In this document: positions 9,828-19,439 of the stretch, piece after piece | Layout: every line of letters starts with the position of its first letter | Position numbering within the stretch: position 1 is the stretch's first letter | Source: Allomuricauda sp. | GTDB taxonomy: Bacteria; Bacteroidota; Bacteroidia; Flavobacteriales; Flavobacteriaceae | DNA length: 64,000 bases | Reading direction: 5' to 3' | NCBI RefSeq assembly: GCF_013911645.1 | Contig: NZ_JACESV010000001.1 | Span: 1,116,001 to 1,180,000 of the forward strand | Made by a program: the position numbers and the translations under genes | Notes under the pieces: generated by a model | Told to the model about the DNA's origin: nothing | Database searches by the model: none | Seen by the model: the letters and a program-made list of their open reading frames with translations, nothing else

Positions 9828-12272
9828 ATGAAAGTCTTAAAATTTGGAGGCACTTCTGTTGCCAATCCAGAACACATAAATAAGGTCAAATCCATCCTTG
9901 GCAATCAAAACAAGGAACAAATTGCGGTTGTAGTATCAGCTTTTGGGGGCGTTACAGACCTTCTCCTCAATGCATCGCGTTCAGCATCGGAACAAGATGT
10001 AAGTTATAAAAACAGTCTCAAGGAAGTTGAGGACAGACATATTTCCGCCATCAGGGAATTGATTCCCGTAAAATCGCAAAGTGCCGCTTTGAGCAAAGTA
10101 AAAAGTGAACTCAATATTTTGGAAACTTTACTGGAAGGTGCTTTTTTAATCGGGGAACTCACTCCAAAACTATCGGATAAAATAGTAAGCTACGGGGAAT
10201 TGCTGTCATCCTTCATTATTAGTGAATTTTTAAAATCCGAAGGATTGGATGTAACGTTCAAGGACAGCAGGGAGCTGATCATCACCGACAACAATTTTGG
10301 CAAGGCCAATGTGGATTTCAACATCACCAATGCCAATTGTAAAGGTTTCTTTGCCGCGAACAAGCACCGGACAACAATCTTGCCCGGGTTTGTGGCCTCT
10401 AGCAAAAGTGGAGATCTTACCACCCTCGGCAGAGGCGGCTCCGATTACACTGCCGCCATTATCGCCGCTGCCGTAGATGCGGAAATATTAGAAATATGGA
10501 CCGACGTTAGCGGCATGTACACGGCCAATCCAAAATTGGTAAAGCAGGCAAAATGTGTATCCAATATCAGTTATGAGGAAGCCATGGAACTGTCCCATTT
10601 TGGGGCCAAAGTATTGTACCCCCCTACCATTCAACCGATTTTGGGCAAAGAAATTCCTATTGCGATCAAAAATACTTTTGACCCAGATAGCCCTGGAACC
10701 TTGATTACCAAAAACAACAATGGGAATGGGAAAACGGTGCGAGGCATCAGCCATGTGGGCAACATAAGCCTACTGTCATTGGAAGGGCCCGGTATGATCG
10801 GGATTCCGGGAATCTCCAAACGATTTTTCGAGACACTCTCCGTAAAAAACATCAGTATTGTTTTGATTACCCAAGCCTCTTCCGAGCACTCCATCTGTGT
10901 AGGGATTGCCGATGAAGATGTGGACATGGCAGCCGAAGCGGTCAACGAGACCTTTGAATACGAAATATCAAGGAAAAAGATAAAACCCGTTATCGTTGAA
11001 AAAGACTTGACCATTGTTGCACTTGTTGGCGACAATATGAAAAGTCACCAAGGGTTGAGCGGTAAAATGTTCAGTACACTAGGGAAAAACAATGTGAATA
11101 TTAGGGCAATCGCCCAAGGGGCTTCGGAACGAAACATCTCTGCGGTCATCAAAAAAGAGGATGTAAAAAAAGCACTCAACGCGTTGCACGAAACCTTTTT
11201 CGAGGAAAACATCAAACAGCTTAACCTCTTCGTGATGGGCGTTGGCAATGTGGGTTCCAAATTTTTGCAGCAAATCCGCCAGCAAAAAAAATATTTAAAA
11301 GAAGAGCTAAAACTTAATGTTCGAGTTATTGGAATCAGCAACTCCAGAAAAATGGCTTTTGATGAAAGTGGAATTTCACTCAAAGACTGGGAAAAAGTAA
11401 TAGATCAGGGAGAACCTGCAAATAAAGAAGCATTTTTTAGCCGCGTCAATGCACTAAACTATCGCAACAGTATTTTTGTGGACAATACGGCCAGTGCCGA
11501 AGTCTCTGAAAGCTATTCGAGCTATCTCAAAAACAGTATTTCCGTGGTCACTTGTAATAAAATTGCATCCTCTTCGGATTACGAGTACTACAAGGAACTA
11601 AAACACTTGGCCAAGGAATACAATGCCCCTTATTTGTTCGAGACCAATGTGGGGGCCGGTTTGCCCATCATTGACACCCTAAAGCACTTGATTGCTTCGG
11701 GTGACAAAGTGAGAAAAATTCAGGCCGTGCTATCCGGTAGTTTAAATTTTGTCTTTAACACGTTTAATGACTCCACTACGTTCCACGACGTGGTAAAGCA
11801 AGCACAGGAACAAGGCTATACCGAACCCGACCCGACCATCGATCTAAGCGGTGTCGACGTGATGCGCAAAATCTTGATTCTAGCTCGGGAAAGTGGCCAT
11901 CAATTGGATATTGATGACATCGAAAACGAAGCATTTTTGCCAAAGGAAAGTCTAGAAGCAGATTCCAACGATGCATTTTTTGAAAGCTTGAAAAAATATG
12001 AAGCCGACTTCCAAAAATTGTACAAAGATGCAGCCGATGCCGATAGCAAACTAAAATATGTGGCCCAATTTGAAGATGGAAAGGCCAAAGTGGGCTTACA
12101 GCAAATTCCAAAAGGACATGATTTTTATAACCTGGAAGGTAGTGACAACATTGTACTGTTCTTTACCGACCGCTATGTGGACCAGCCTTTGATCATAAAA
12201 GGTGCTGGAGCGGGTGCCGATGTTACCGCATCGGGTATCTTTGCGGATATAGTTCGAATAGGTAATTTCTAG
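9828..12272 (+). CDS. thrA: Bifunctional aspartate kinase / homoserine dehydrogenase
   Basis: Catalyses the first and third steps from aspartate to threonine. It has 814 residues, normal for the ThrA fusion. The kinase domain opens with KFGGTS (residues 5-10) and contains GRGGSDYTA. Tandem ACT domains follow (near 315-455, for example LLSLEGPGMIGIPGISKRFF), the usual site of threonine feedback. The dehydrogenase domain begins near residue 467 with the Rossmann motif GVGNVGS and has the LSGSLNFVFN and GYTEPDPTIDLSG motifs. It is followed 3 bp later by thrB. Expression is probably controlled by the upstream leader. Confidence 0.97.
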   Translation: MKVLKFGGTSVANPEHINKVKSILGNQNKEQIAVVVSAFGGVTDLLLNASRSASEQDVSYKNSLKEVEDRHISAIRELIPVKSQSAALSKVKSELNILETLLEGAFLIGELTPKLSDKIVSYGELLSSFIISEFLKSEGLDVTFKDSRELIITDNNFGKANVDFNITNANCKGFFAANKHRTTILPGFVASSKSGDLTTLGRGGSDYTAAIIAAAVDAEILEIWTDVSGMYTANPKLVKQAKCVSNISYEEAMELSHFGAKVLYPPTIQPILGKEIPIAIKNTFDPDSPGTLITKNNNGNGKTVRGISHVGNISLLSLEGPGMIGIPGISKRFFETLSVKNISIVLITQASSEHSICVGIADEDVDMAAEAVNETFEYEISRKKIKPVIVEKDLTIVALVGDNMKSHQGLSGKMFSTLGKNNVNIRAIAQGASERNISAVIKKEDVKKALNALHETFFEENIKQLNLFVMGVGNVGSKFLQQIRQQKKYLKEELKLNVRVIGISNSRKMAFDESGISLKDWEKVIDQGEPANKEAFFSRVNALNYRNSIFVDNTASAEVSESYSSYLKNSISVVTCNKIASSSDYEYYKELKHLAKEYNAPYLFETNVGAGLPIIDTLKHLIASGDKVRKIQAVLSGSLNFVFNTFNDSTTFHDVVKQAQEQGYTEPDPTIDLSGVDVMRKILILARESGHQLDIDDIENEAFLPKESLEADSNDAFFESLKKYEADFQKLYKDAADADSKLKYVAQFEDGKAKVGLQQIPKGHDFYNLEGSDNIVLFFTDRYVDQPLIIKGAGAGADVTASGIFADIVRIGNF

Positions 12273-12275
12273 ATC

Positions 12276-13199
12276 ATGGAGGAAATCAAAGTATTCTGCC
12301 CGGCAACCATAGCCAATGTCTCTTGCGGATTTGACGTACTGGGTTTGGCACTCGATTCGGTCGGCGATGAAATGACCATTCGCAAAACTTCCGAAAAAGG
12401 CATTCGAATCACCAAAATAATAGGGCAAGACCTTCCTTTGGAAACTGAAAACAATGTAGCAGGCGTAGCTGGTTTGGCCTTTTTGGAAAAAAGCAGTTAC
12501 CAAGGCGGTTTTGAAATTGAAATCGACAAACGCATAAAGCCAGGGAGTGGAATTGGCAGCAGTGCGGCCAGTTCCTCAGGTGCCGTTTGGGCCATGAACG
12601 AATTGTTGGGCAGGCCGTTTACCAAATTGGAATTGGTACAGTTTGCCATGCAAGGGGAAAAATTGGCCAGTGATGTGGCCCATGCCGACAATGTGGCCCC
12701 AGCCATTTATGGTGGGTTCACCTTGGTCCGGAGTTATGAACCTTTGGACATAATTCCCATACCAACACCATCGGAATTATATGCTACGGTAATCCATCCG
12801 CAGATTGAGATAAAAACCTCGGACTCCCGTAAAATTTTGAAGACCACTATTTCCATGCAACAAGGCATCCGGCAATGGGGCAACTTGGGAGGTTTGGTCG
12901 CAGGGCTTTTTCAAAATGATTATGACTTGATCGGACGCTCCTTGCACGACCATATTGTAGAGCCCATCCGTTCCATTTTAATCCCCGCTTTTGATGACAT
13001 TAAGGCCAATGCCCTAAAAGCTGGAGCACTCGGAAGCGGAATCTCAGGGTCCGGACCATCAATATTTGCCTTGAGCAAGGGTGAGGAAATCGCACAAAAA
13101 GTAGCAGAGTCCATGAAAGAAACCTATCAAACCATTGGGGTGGATTTCGATATTCACATTTCCAAAGTCAACCGCCAGGGGATAAAAAAAATTGCTTAA
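12276..13199 (+). CDS. thrB: Homoserine kinase
   Basis: GHMP-family kinase that phosphorylates homoserine for threonine synthase. It has 307 residues, the usual size. The ATP loop KPGSGIGSSAASSSGAVWA is at about residues 88-106 and the C-terminal GHMP glycine motif is GSGISGSGPSIFAL. It sits 3 bp after thrA and 4 bp before thrC, so the three enzymes are translated from one message in pathway order. Confidence 0.96.
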   Translation: MEEIKVFCPATIANVSCGFDVLGLALDSVGDEMTIRKTSEKGIRITKIIGQDLPLETENNVAGVAGLAFLEKSSYQGGFEIEIDKRIKPGSGIGSSAASSSGAVWAMNELLGRPFTKLELVQFAMQGEKLASDVAHADNVAPAIYGGFTLVRSYEPLDIIPIPTPSELYATVIHPQIEIKTSDSRKILKTTISMQQGIRQWGNLGGLVAGLFQNDYDLIGRSLHDHIVEPIRSILIPAFDDIKANALKAGALGSGISGSGPSIFALSKGEEIAQKVAESMKETYQTIGVDFDIHISKVNRQGIKKIA

Positions 13200-13203
13200 A
13201 TCC

Positions 13204-14499
13204 ATGAAATTCTACAGTCTAAACAACCAAAATATACAGGCCTCGTTCAAAGAGGTGGTCATAGCAGGAATCGCTCCTGATAAAGGGCTTTATTTCCCAG
13301 AAAGCATCACGCCCCTTCCTGCTGATTTTTTTGAGAATATTGAGGAACTTTCCAACCACGAAATAGCATTTCAAGCCATTCATCAATTTGTGAACGAAGA
13401 CATTCCAGATGGCGCCTTGAAAGAAATCATCGCCAATACGTTGGATTTTGATTTTCCCGTGGTGGACATCGAAGAAAATGTGGCCACCCTGGAGCTTTTT
13501 CACGGCCCCACCATGGCCTTTAAAGATGTTGGCGCGCGTTTTATGGCCAACTGTCTTGGGTACTTTTCCCAAGGCGAAAAGCAAGATGTTACCGTTTTGG
13601 TAGCTACTTCTGGGGATACCGGTGGTGCCGTTGCCAATGGTTTTTTAGAGGTTGATGGTGTAAAAGTGGTCATCCTTTACCCTAGCGGAAAAGTGAGCGA
13701 GATTCAAGAAAAACAATTGACCACATTGGGCCAAAATATTGAGGCCATGGAAGTGGATGGCGTTTTTGACGATTGTCAACGCATGGTAAAGACCGCTTTT
13801 CTGGATAGTGATATTACGAATCATAAAAAACTGACCTCAGCCAACAGCATCAACGTGGCCAGATGGTTGCCCCAGCTCTTCTATTTTTTGTTTGCCTACA
13901 AACAGGCAAAATCAAAAGGAAAGGAAATTGTTTTCTCCGTGCCCTCTGGGAATTTTGGAAATATCTGTGCAGGGATGGTCGCCCAAAAATTGGGAATGCC
14001 CGTCAAACATTTTGTGGCCTCCACCAATGTAAACGATGTGGTGCCCAAATTTATGGAGAATGGGGTATACAAACCGATGTCATCCATTGCCACTATTTCC
14101 AATGCCATGGATGTGGGCGACCCAAGCAATTTTGTACGGATTCGACATATGCACAAAAATGACTTGGAAACGCTTAAAGAGCATCTTTCCTCCTATGCAT
14201 TTACGGATGAAGCCACCAGGGCGGTTATGAAAGAGGTATATTCCAAAACAGGGTACGTTATGGACCCGCATGGTGCCGTTGGGTACCTTGGACTAAAGGA
14301 ATATCAAAAATCCCATCCAGATACCTATGGTATTTTCTTGGAAACTGCCCACCCCGTTAAATTTTTGGATGTGGTGGAGGATACTTTAGGATTAAGTCCT
14401 GAAATCCCACCTCAAATTATAAGGGTAATGCACAAACAGAAAAAGTCGCATCAAATCTCTGAATACGAAAATCTAAAATCCTATTTGCTCGATACTTAG
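13204..14499 (+). CDS. thrC: Threonine synthase
   Basis: PLP enzyme converting O-phosphohomoserine to threonine, the last step of the operon. I chose the ATG at 13204 (MKFYSLNNQN), since the TTG at 13192 would overlap thrB and adds nothing conserved. It has 431 residues. The PLP-binding lysine is Lys107 in TMAFKDVGARF, and the phosphate-binding glycine-rich loop SGDTGGAVANGF follows. The sequence belongs to the longer, fungal/proteobacterial-type class. The operon appears to end here; gcvT 100 bp downstream has its own -7 box. Confidence 0.95.
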   Translation: MKFYSLNNQNIQASFKEVVIAGIAPDKGLYFPESITPLPADFFENIEELSNHEIAFQAIHQFVNEDIPDGALKEIIANTLDFDFPVVDIEENVATLELFHGPTMAFKDVGARFMANCLGYFSQGEKQDVTVLVATSGDTGGAVANGFLEVDGVKVVILYPSGKVSEIQEKQLTTLGQNIEAMEVDGVFDDCQRMVKTAFLDSDITNHKKLTSANSINVARWLPQLFYFLFAYKQAKSKGKEIVFSVPSGNFGNICAGMVAQKLGMPVKHFVASTNVNDVVPKFMENGVYKPMSSIATISNAMDVGDPSNFVRIRHMHKNDLETLKEHLSSYAFTDEATRAVMKEVYSKTGYVMDPHGAVGYLGLKEYQKSHPDTYGIFLETAHPVKFLDVVEDTLGLSPEIPPQIIRVMHKQKKSHQISEYENLKSYLLDT

Positions 14500-14575
14500 C
14501 CAAACACTCGGCAATTTTAACAAAGTGTTGTTTAAAACATTCTTTTGGATGAAGGTGCATCTGCGGTGAAATCAA

Positions 14576-14583
14576 TAAATTTG
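14576..14583 (+). promoter_or_regulatory. Candidate -7 box for gcvT
   Basis: TAAATTTG, a full match to TAnnTTTG, ends 17 bp before the gcvT ATG. No TTG lies at the right distance upstream, so this rests on one element. Confidence 0.4.
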
Positions 14584-14600
14584 CTGTAAAACCAAAAGGA

Positions 14601-15689
14601 ATGAAAAATACTGCACTTACCAAAACGCATGAGGCATTGGGGGCTAAAATGGTACCTTTTGCGGGCTATAATATGCCCGTTTCCTACGAAGGTGTAAATA
14701 TTGAACACGAAACCGTTCGCAAAGGTGTGGGCGTTTTTGATGTCTCGCACATGGGGGAGTTTTTGATCGAGGGCCCACAGGCTTTGGAACTGATCCAAAA
14801 AGTGACGACAAATGACGCTTCCAAATTGGCCGTTGGAAAAGCGCAGTATAGTTGTTTGCCCAACGAAACGGGCGGAATCGTGGACGATCTAATTGTTTAT
14901 AGGGTAAAAGACGAGACCTATCTGTTGGTGGTGAATGCATCCAATATTGAAAAGGATTGGAACCATATTGCAAAATATAATAAAACCATTGGTGCTGAAA
15001 TGCGGAATATTTCAGATGATTATTCCTTATTGGCCATCCAAGGGCCCAAGGCGGTAGAGGCTATGCAATCCATCACTTCCGTGGATTTATCCGCCATTAA
15101 GTTCTACAACTTTGTTGTAGGTGATTTTGCAGGGGTTGATCATGTAATCATATCCGCTACTGGATATACAGGTTCCGGAGGTTTTGAGATTTATTGCAAG
15201 AATTCCGAAGTGCAACAAGTATGGGACAAAGTCTTGGAAGCTGGAGCCGATTTTGGCATTAAGCCTATTGGTTTGGCCGCCCGTGACACCCTTCGCTTAG
15301 AAATGGGTTATTGTCTTTACGGAAACGACATTGACGATACCACCTCTCCGTTTGAAGCTGGCTTGGGTTGGATTACCAAGTTCACGAAGGAATTTGTGAA
15401 CAGCGAAAACTTTGCCAAAGAAAAAGCCGAAGGTCCTAAAAGAAAACTGGTAGCATTCCAAATGGAAGAGCGGGGGATCCCAAGAGCGGGATACCCTATT
15501 TTGGATGCCGATGGCAACGTAATAGGAAAAGTAACCTCGGGCACCATGTCGCCATCCCTCTCCAAAGGAATCGGGCTCGGCTATGTGACCACCGAGTTTT
15601 CAAAAGTGGATACCCCTATCCATATTCAAATACGAAAAAATACTGTTTTGGCAAGCATTGTAAAATTGCCATTTTATAAAAACACCTAA
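14601..15689 (+). CDS. gcvT: Glycine cleavage system aminomethyltransferase (T protein)
   Basis: Transfers the methylene group from lipoyl-bound aminomethyl (H protein) to tetrahydrofolate, releasing ammonia. It has 362 residues. Family signatures visible are [14 protein letters not shown] near the N-terminus, [24 protein letters not shown] and [18 protein letters not shown]. The start ATG at 14601 follows an AAAGGA ribosome-binding-like stretch. The other gcv genes are not in the window, which is normal for this phylum where gcvT, gcvH and gcvP are usually dispersed. Confidence 0.95.
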   Translation: MKNTALTKTHEALGAKMVPFAGYNMPVSYEGVNIEHETVRKGVGVFDVSHMGEFLIEGPQALELIQKVTTNDASKLAVGKAQYSCLPNETGGIVDDLIVYRVKDETYLLVVNASNIEKDWNHIAKYNKTIGAEMRNISDDYSLLAIQGPKAVEAMQSITSVDLSAIKFYNFVVGDFAGVDHVIISATGYTGSGGFEIYCKNSEVQQVWDKVLEAGADFGIKPIGLAARDTLRLEMGYCLYGNDIDDTTSPFEAGLGWITKFTKEFVNSENFAKEKAEGPKRKLVAFQMEERGIPRAGYPILDADGNVIGKVTSGTMSPSLSKGIGLGYVTTEFSKVDTPIHIQIRKNTVLASIVKLPFYKNT

Positions 15690-15697
15690 GTCAGCCT

Positions 15698-16516
15698 TTG
15701 GATAAAAAAAAGATATTAATATTGGGAGCGAGTGGATTTGTGGGCAATGCCATATACAAAGAACTCTGCTCCTATTTTGATACTTACGGTACTTACTGCT
15801 CCAATCGTTCTTTTGCCAAGAACAAACAGTTTTTACGCTACGATATTGAGGAAGATGATATTTTTAAGGTTCTTGAAAAGGTTAAGCCAGATGTAATTGT
15901 TTCATCGCTCCGGGGAAATTTTCCCGCACAGATTCAGGCCCATCAACATTTGATGGAGTATTTGATGCAAACAGATACAAAATTGTACTTTATTTCATCT
16001 GCCAATGTTTTTGATGCCTACAGCAAGTTTCCATCCTACGAGCACGACAAAACCCTATCGTTAAGTGTCTATGGACGCCTCAAAATAAAAATCGAAAACA
16101 TGATGATGCGCTTGCCCAAAGGTAAAACCGCAATACTTCGTGTACCTATGGTTTTTGGAAATGCTTCGCCTCGAATCAAAGAAATAAAGGAAAACATAGC
16201 AAACAAAGAACCTATTGAGGTATTCCCGAACCTTATCATTAACGTGACCAACGATGATAGGCTTACACAACAAATCCACTACCTCATCAATAGAAACAAA
16301 ACAGGCATTTATCATTTAGGCAGTAACGATCTTATCCAGCATGAGGAATTCATCAAGGAGGTTATTGAACATTTGGGAAATTATCATCCGATTTACAAAA
16401 GGGTCTACACTACCAACGAGGATAGATATTTGGCCGCTTTGCCCAAGGACAATGTCTTGCCAAAGAACCTGCGCATCAGTTGCCAAGAAATTATAGAACA
16501 CCATCTCCCGGTATAG
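15698..16516 (+). CDS. NAD(P)-dependent sugar epimerase/reductase-like protein (RmlD/SDR fold)
   Basis: A 272-residue Rossmann-fold protein of the extended SDR / RmlD-like group. The N-terminus has the dinucleotide loop GASGFVG. A YGRLKIKIE segment holds the Tyr-x3-Lys pair of SDR enzymes (SVYGRLKIK), followed by AILRVPMVFG. It resembles dTDP-4-dehydrorhamnose reductases, but the substrate cannot be told. No in-frame ATG precedes the Rossmann motif, so the TTG at 15698, 8 bp after gcvT, is the likely start. Close spacing suggests co-transcription with gcvT without implying a shared pathway. Confidence 0.8.
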   Translation: MDKKKILILGASGFVGNAIYKELCSYFDTYGTYCSNRSFAKNKQFLRYDIEEDDIFKVLEKVKPDVIVSSLRGNFPAQIQAHQHLMEYLMQTDTKLYFISSANVFDAYSKFPSYEHDKTLSLSVYGRLKIKIENMMMRLPKGKTAILRVPMVFGNASPRIKEIKENIANKEPIEVFPNLIINVTNDDRLTQQIHYLINRNKTGIYHLGSNDLIQHEEFIKEVIEHLGNYHPIYKRVYTTNEDRYLAALPKDNVLPKNLRISCQEIIEHHLPV

Positions 16517-16564
16517 TTTTCTTTTGATCACTTATTTGGTTATCTTCTAGAAAAATGAAGATGT

Positions 16565-16846
16565 ATGAAAAAGTTGACCACCAATGAAATTACAGAAGCC
16601 TTGAAAAACTTATCGGGTTGGGCCTTAAAAGATGATATAATCGAGAAAACCTTCACTTTTGGGGACTTTAAGGAGGCTTTTGCTACAATGACGCATATTG
16701 CTTTTGAATGTGAAAAGCAAAACCATCATCCCAACTGGGAAAATGTCTACAACAGCCTCACGATCAAACTAAGCACGCACGATGCCGACGGGCTTACCCA
16801 AAAGGATATCGACCTGGCAAAATCCATAGATGAAATAGTTGGGTAG
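16565..16846 (+). CDS. phhB: 4a-hydroxytetrahydrobiopterin dehydratase (pterin-4-alpha-carbinolamine dehydratase)
   Basis: Small 93-residue enzyme of the PCD/DCoH family, which recycles the pterin cofactor after aromatic amino acid hydroxylation. The signature EKQNHHPNWENVYN contains the paired catalytic histidines and the conserved Trp. The C-terminal LSTHDADGLTQKDIDLAKSID is also typical (shown to its first 20 residues at most in the family). No phenylalanine hydroxylase gene is in the window. The symbol follows the family name; pcd is an equal choice. Confidence 0.92.
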   Translation: MKKLTTNEITEALKNLSGWALKDDIIEKTFTFGDFKEAFATMTHIAFECEKQNHHPNWENVYNSLTIKLSTHDADGLTQKDIDLAKSIDEIVG

Positions 16847-16863
16847 CACAACCCATATTCATC

Positions 16864-16893
16864 TTGACAAAGGGGCTTTTTTTGCTAAATTTG
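16864..16893 (+). promoter_or_regulatory. Consensus Bacteroidota promoter for yebC
   Basis: TTG at 16864-16866, exactly 19 nt of spacer, then TAAATTTG at 16886-16893. This is a full match to the TTG-N19-TAnnTTTG consensus. The predicted start is near 16900, 18 bp before the ATG. Confidence 0.8.
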
Positions 16894-16917
16894 CCATCAT
16901 CCAGAATTTAAGATTAT

Positions 16918-17628
16918 ATGGGAAGAGCGTTCGAATTTAGAAAAGCACGGAAAATGAAGCGTTGGGCAGCCATGTCCAAAGCCTTTACACGTATTGGGAA
17001 AGATATTGTTATGGCCGTTAAAGAAGGTGGCCCAGACCCCGATGCCAATTCCAAGCTACGTGCCGTAATTCAGAATGCCAAGTCCGTAAACATGCCCAAG
17101 GACAATATTGAGCGTGCCATTAAAAGGGCTTCGGACAAAAGTCAGGGTGATTACAAAGAAGTGCTTTTTGAAGGCTACGCTCCCCACGGTATTGCCATCT
17201 TAATTGAAACGGCCACCGACAATAATACACGGACCGTGGCCAATATCCGAAGCTACTTTAACAAATGCAACGGAAGTTTAGGCACATCGGGCTCTGTTGA
17301 ATTTATGTTCGACCATACCTGCAACTTTACCATCAACGGAGAAGGCATCGACCCCGAAGAACTGGAACTGGAAATGATTGATTTTGGAGCCGAAGAAGTA
17401 TTTGTGGATGAGGACGGTATCCATATTTATGCGCCTTTTGAAAATTTTGGTGCCATTCAAAAAGAATTGGAATCGAGAGAGATTGAAATCGTTTCCTCTG
17501 GTTTTGATCGTATTCCACAAGTAACCAAAGAACTCAATGAAGAAGAAATGGCCGATGTAGAGAAACTTCTGGAAAAAATCGAAGAGGACGATGATGTGCA
17601 GAACGTTTTTCATAGCATGAAAGAATAG
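16918..17628 (+). CDS. yebC: YebC/TACO1 family protein
   Basis: A 236-residue member of the YebC/TACO1 family. Members were first described as DNA-binding regulators (PmpR) and more recently as ribosome-associated factors that help translate proline-rich stretches. Family signatures visible are an opening of MGRAFEFRKARKMKRWAAMS type, PDPDANSKLRAVIQNAKS, NMPKDNIERAIKRAS, YEGYAPHG-like EGYAPHGIAILIE, and an acidic C-terminal third. It stands alone between its own consensus promoter and a strong terminator. Confidence 0.93.
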   Translation: MGRAFEFRKARKMKRWAAMSKAFTRIGKDIVMAVKEGGPDPDANSKLRAVIQNAKSVNMPKDNIERAIKRASDKSQGDYKEVLFEGYAPHGIAILIETATDNNTRTVANIRSYFNKCNGSLGTSGSVEFMFDHTCNFTINGEGIDPEELELEMIDFGAEEVFVDEDGIHIYAPFENFGAIQKELESREIEIVSSGFDRIPQVTKELNEEEMADVEKLLEKIEEDDDVQNVFHSMKE

Positions 17629-17644
17629 AAACTTCCCTTATTAT

Positions 17645-17681
17645 AAAAAAAGGGGCTTGCCAGTCGGCAAGCCCCTTTTTG
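17645..17681. terminator. Bidirectional intrinsic terminator after yebC
   Basis: Perfect 10-bp stem GGGGCTTGCC / GGCAAGCCCC at 17652-17674, with an A-run before and T-run after. It serves yebC on the plus strand and probably the amidohydrolase on the minus strand. Confidence 0.88.
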
Positions 17682-17700
17682 TTCACTCCTTATTTGGTGA

Positions 17701-18705
17701 TCAATCAAATTTGGAAGCATCCAAATTAAAAAATCGCACTGCGTTGTTAAAGAATATATCTCTTTTCTGCTCTTCAGAAAGGTAGTTGGCACTTTCAATC
17801 ACTTCAATGGAAGTTTCGAGCAATTCCGGCCACATCATTAAATCCGTTCCATACATAATTCTTTTGGCAAAACCTGCCTGCACCAAACGTTTTAGATACG
17901 CATGGATTTCCTCTAACGGATACGACCAAATAAAGCCGGCCAAATCCACATAAACATAAGCATTGGCACCCATGAGTGCAATCATTTGGTCCGCCATGGG
18001 ATACCCCGCGTGCATTACCCAAATTTTCAAATTAGGATGTCTTGCCAACATATCTTCCAACAAAAACGGTTGACCAAGAGAGGCCCTGTACTTAGGTCGT
18101 GTAATATTGGCCATGCCATTGCCGCCTGTTCCCATGTGTATTCCAACAGGGATACCCAATTCTTCGGCCACACCAAAGTATTCATCCAGCGACATATCGC
18201 TTGGGGACATTCCTTGGTATTGGGGGGCCACCTCGCCCATTACTTTATAAAAGCCTGTGGACAGTGAATCCCTAAATGCTTCAACTGTCATCTCATTGGC
18301 ATTGCTGATTCCCAAAGATGGAATTATACGGTCGGGTGCTGCCTTATGCCATCTATGGATAACTTTAGCATCTCCGCTCACCACCATAGTAATGTTCAAT
18401 TCTTTATTGGCCCTAAGAATGGCTGCATCCATTTCGGCATCGCTTCTGGCGGGTTGTAAGGGAGAAATACAATTGGTATTTATAAAAGATGGTGGCTCCT
18501 GGTTTGGGCCGCTGCCCGGCATATCTTTTAAAAACCATGGACACATAGGTGAAGCATTCGGATTGCCTCCCATGGCGTGCACGTGCACATCAATAATGGG
18601 CAGTCTTTTTTTGGATTCTTGTGCCATTGAAGTATTGGCAAAAGAAAAGGATAAAAAACAACAGAGAATAGCTTTACCAATAGATTGGAAGGTTGATAAT
18701 TTCAT
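17701..18705 (-). CDS. Exported amidohydrolase (Amidohydro_2 family)
   Basis: A 334-residue metal-dependent hydrolase of the amidohydrolase superfamily. A signal peptide covers about residues 1-29 (ending SMAQ), so it should be periplasmic or surface-exposed. Metal-binding His41 and His43 sit in DVHVH. Further likely active-site motifs are GIHMGTGGN, WVMHAGYP and MYGTDLMMWP, the last holding the conserved Asp. The reaction could be hydrolysis or non-oxidative decarboxylation of a small substrate; sequence alone does not decide. It is monocistronic, 159 bp after the acyltransferase gene. Confidence 0.85.
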   Translation of the reverse strand: MKLSTFQSIGKAILCCFLSFSFANTSMAQESKKRLPIIDVHVHAMGGNPNASPMCPWFLKDMPGSGPNQEPPSFINTNCISPLQPARSDAEMDAAILRANKELNITMVVSGDAKVIHRWHKAAPDRIIPSLGISNANEMTVEAFRDSLSTGFYKVMGEVAPQYQGMSPSDMSLDEYFGVAEELGIPVGIHMGTGGNGMANITRPKYRASLGQPFLLEDMLARHPNLKIWVMHAGYPMADQMIALMGANAYVYVDLAGFIWSYPLEEIHAYLKRLVQAGFAKRIMYGTDLMMWPELLETSIEVIESANYLSEEQKRDIFFNNAVRFFNLDASKFD

Positions 18706-18810
18706 AAATAGTTTGTTAGTTAATAATCAATTCAAGATAATGGTTTTTTAAGCAAAAGAACTTCCATAGTATACAATCACACCATTTTTAAAATATAAGT
18801 TGGTATCATA

Positions 18811-18824
18811 ACATGTTTGCATGT
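18811..18824. repeat. Short inverted repeat upstream of the amidohydrolase gene
   Basis: ACATG-TTTG-CATGT in the 159-bp gap before the amidohydrolase start. It could be an operator, but five base pairs is little and no regulator is nearby. Confidence 0.25.
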
Positions 18825-18864
18825 TTGATTTATAACCATCAAAAATATTGGAAAGAGGTGTAAT

Positions 18865-19407
18865 TTAATCAAAACTGTATTCGGGCACTTTTCCCTTTAC
18901 CCCCTTATAAAAGTCTTGAATTTTTTGGAAGTCGTTTTCTTGATTGTCCGTAGTGAAAAACGGTTCTCCAATTTTGATTTCCCTCTTGCCAAAATCAAAA
19001 GCGACCATCACAATGGGCACATGGGCCTTTTTAGCAATATGATAAAATCCCGTTCTGAGATGTTCCACCTTTTTTCGCGTTCCCTCTGGAGCCAATGCCA
19101 GTCGGAATATTTTTCTGGAATTGAAAATCTGAACAACAGTATCTACCGTATTGGAATTTTTGGAACGGTCTACGGGCGCACCGCCGGTCCACCTAAAAAA
19201 CCATCCGAACGGGGGCTTAAAAAGGCTCTTTTTGCCAATGTAATTGATTTCTTTGTTGATTACTTTCCGAATCAAAAGACCTAAAAAGAAATCCAACCAA
19301 TGGGTGTGCGGTACAACGATTACAACGCACTTTTTCGCGTCGGGAAAGGAACCGTTGAGCTTCCATCCCAAAATATTGAAGTAAATAAATTTAGCAAGCC
19401 ATTGCAT
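18865..19407 (-). CDS. 1-acyl-sn-glycerol-3-phosphate acyltransferase-like protein (PlsC family)
   Basis: A 180-residue acyltransferase of the PlsC superfamily, shorter than typical PlsC. The catalytic motif is HTHWLD (HX4D), and the substrate-binding motif is PEGTRKK followed by RTGFYHIA. FKPPFGWFFRWTGGAPVDRS is also typical of this small subfamily. It is expected at the inner membrane, acting in phospholipid or other lipid acylation. It is the last gene of the kdsB-kdnB transcription unit, 32 bp after kdnB, so a role in envelope lipid synthesis is plausible, though not proven. Confidence 0.85.
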   Translation of the reverse strand: MQWLAKFIYFNILGWKLNGSFPDAKKCVVIVVPHTHWLDFFLGLLIRKVINKEINYIGKKSLFKPPFGWFFRWTGGAPVDRSKNSNTVDTVVQIFNSRKIFRLALAPEGTRKKVEHLRTGFYHIAKKAHVPIVMVAFDFGKREIKIGEPFFTTDNQENDFQKIQDFYKGVKGKVPEYSFD

Positions 19408-19439
19408 TTTTTGACCATTTGCCCTATCAAGAGCAAATC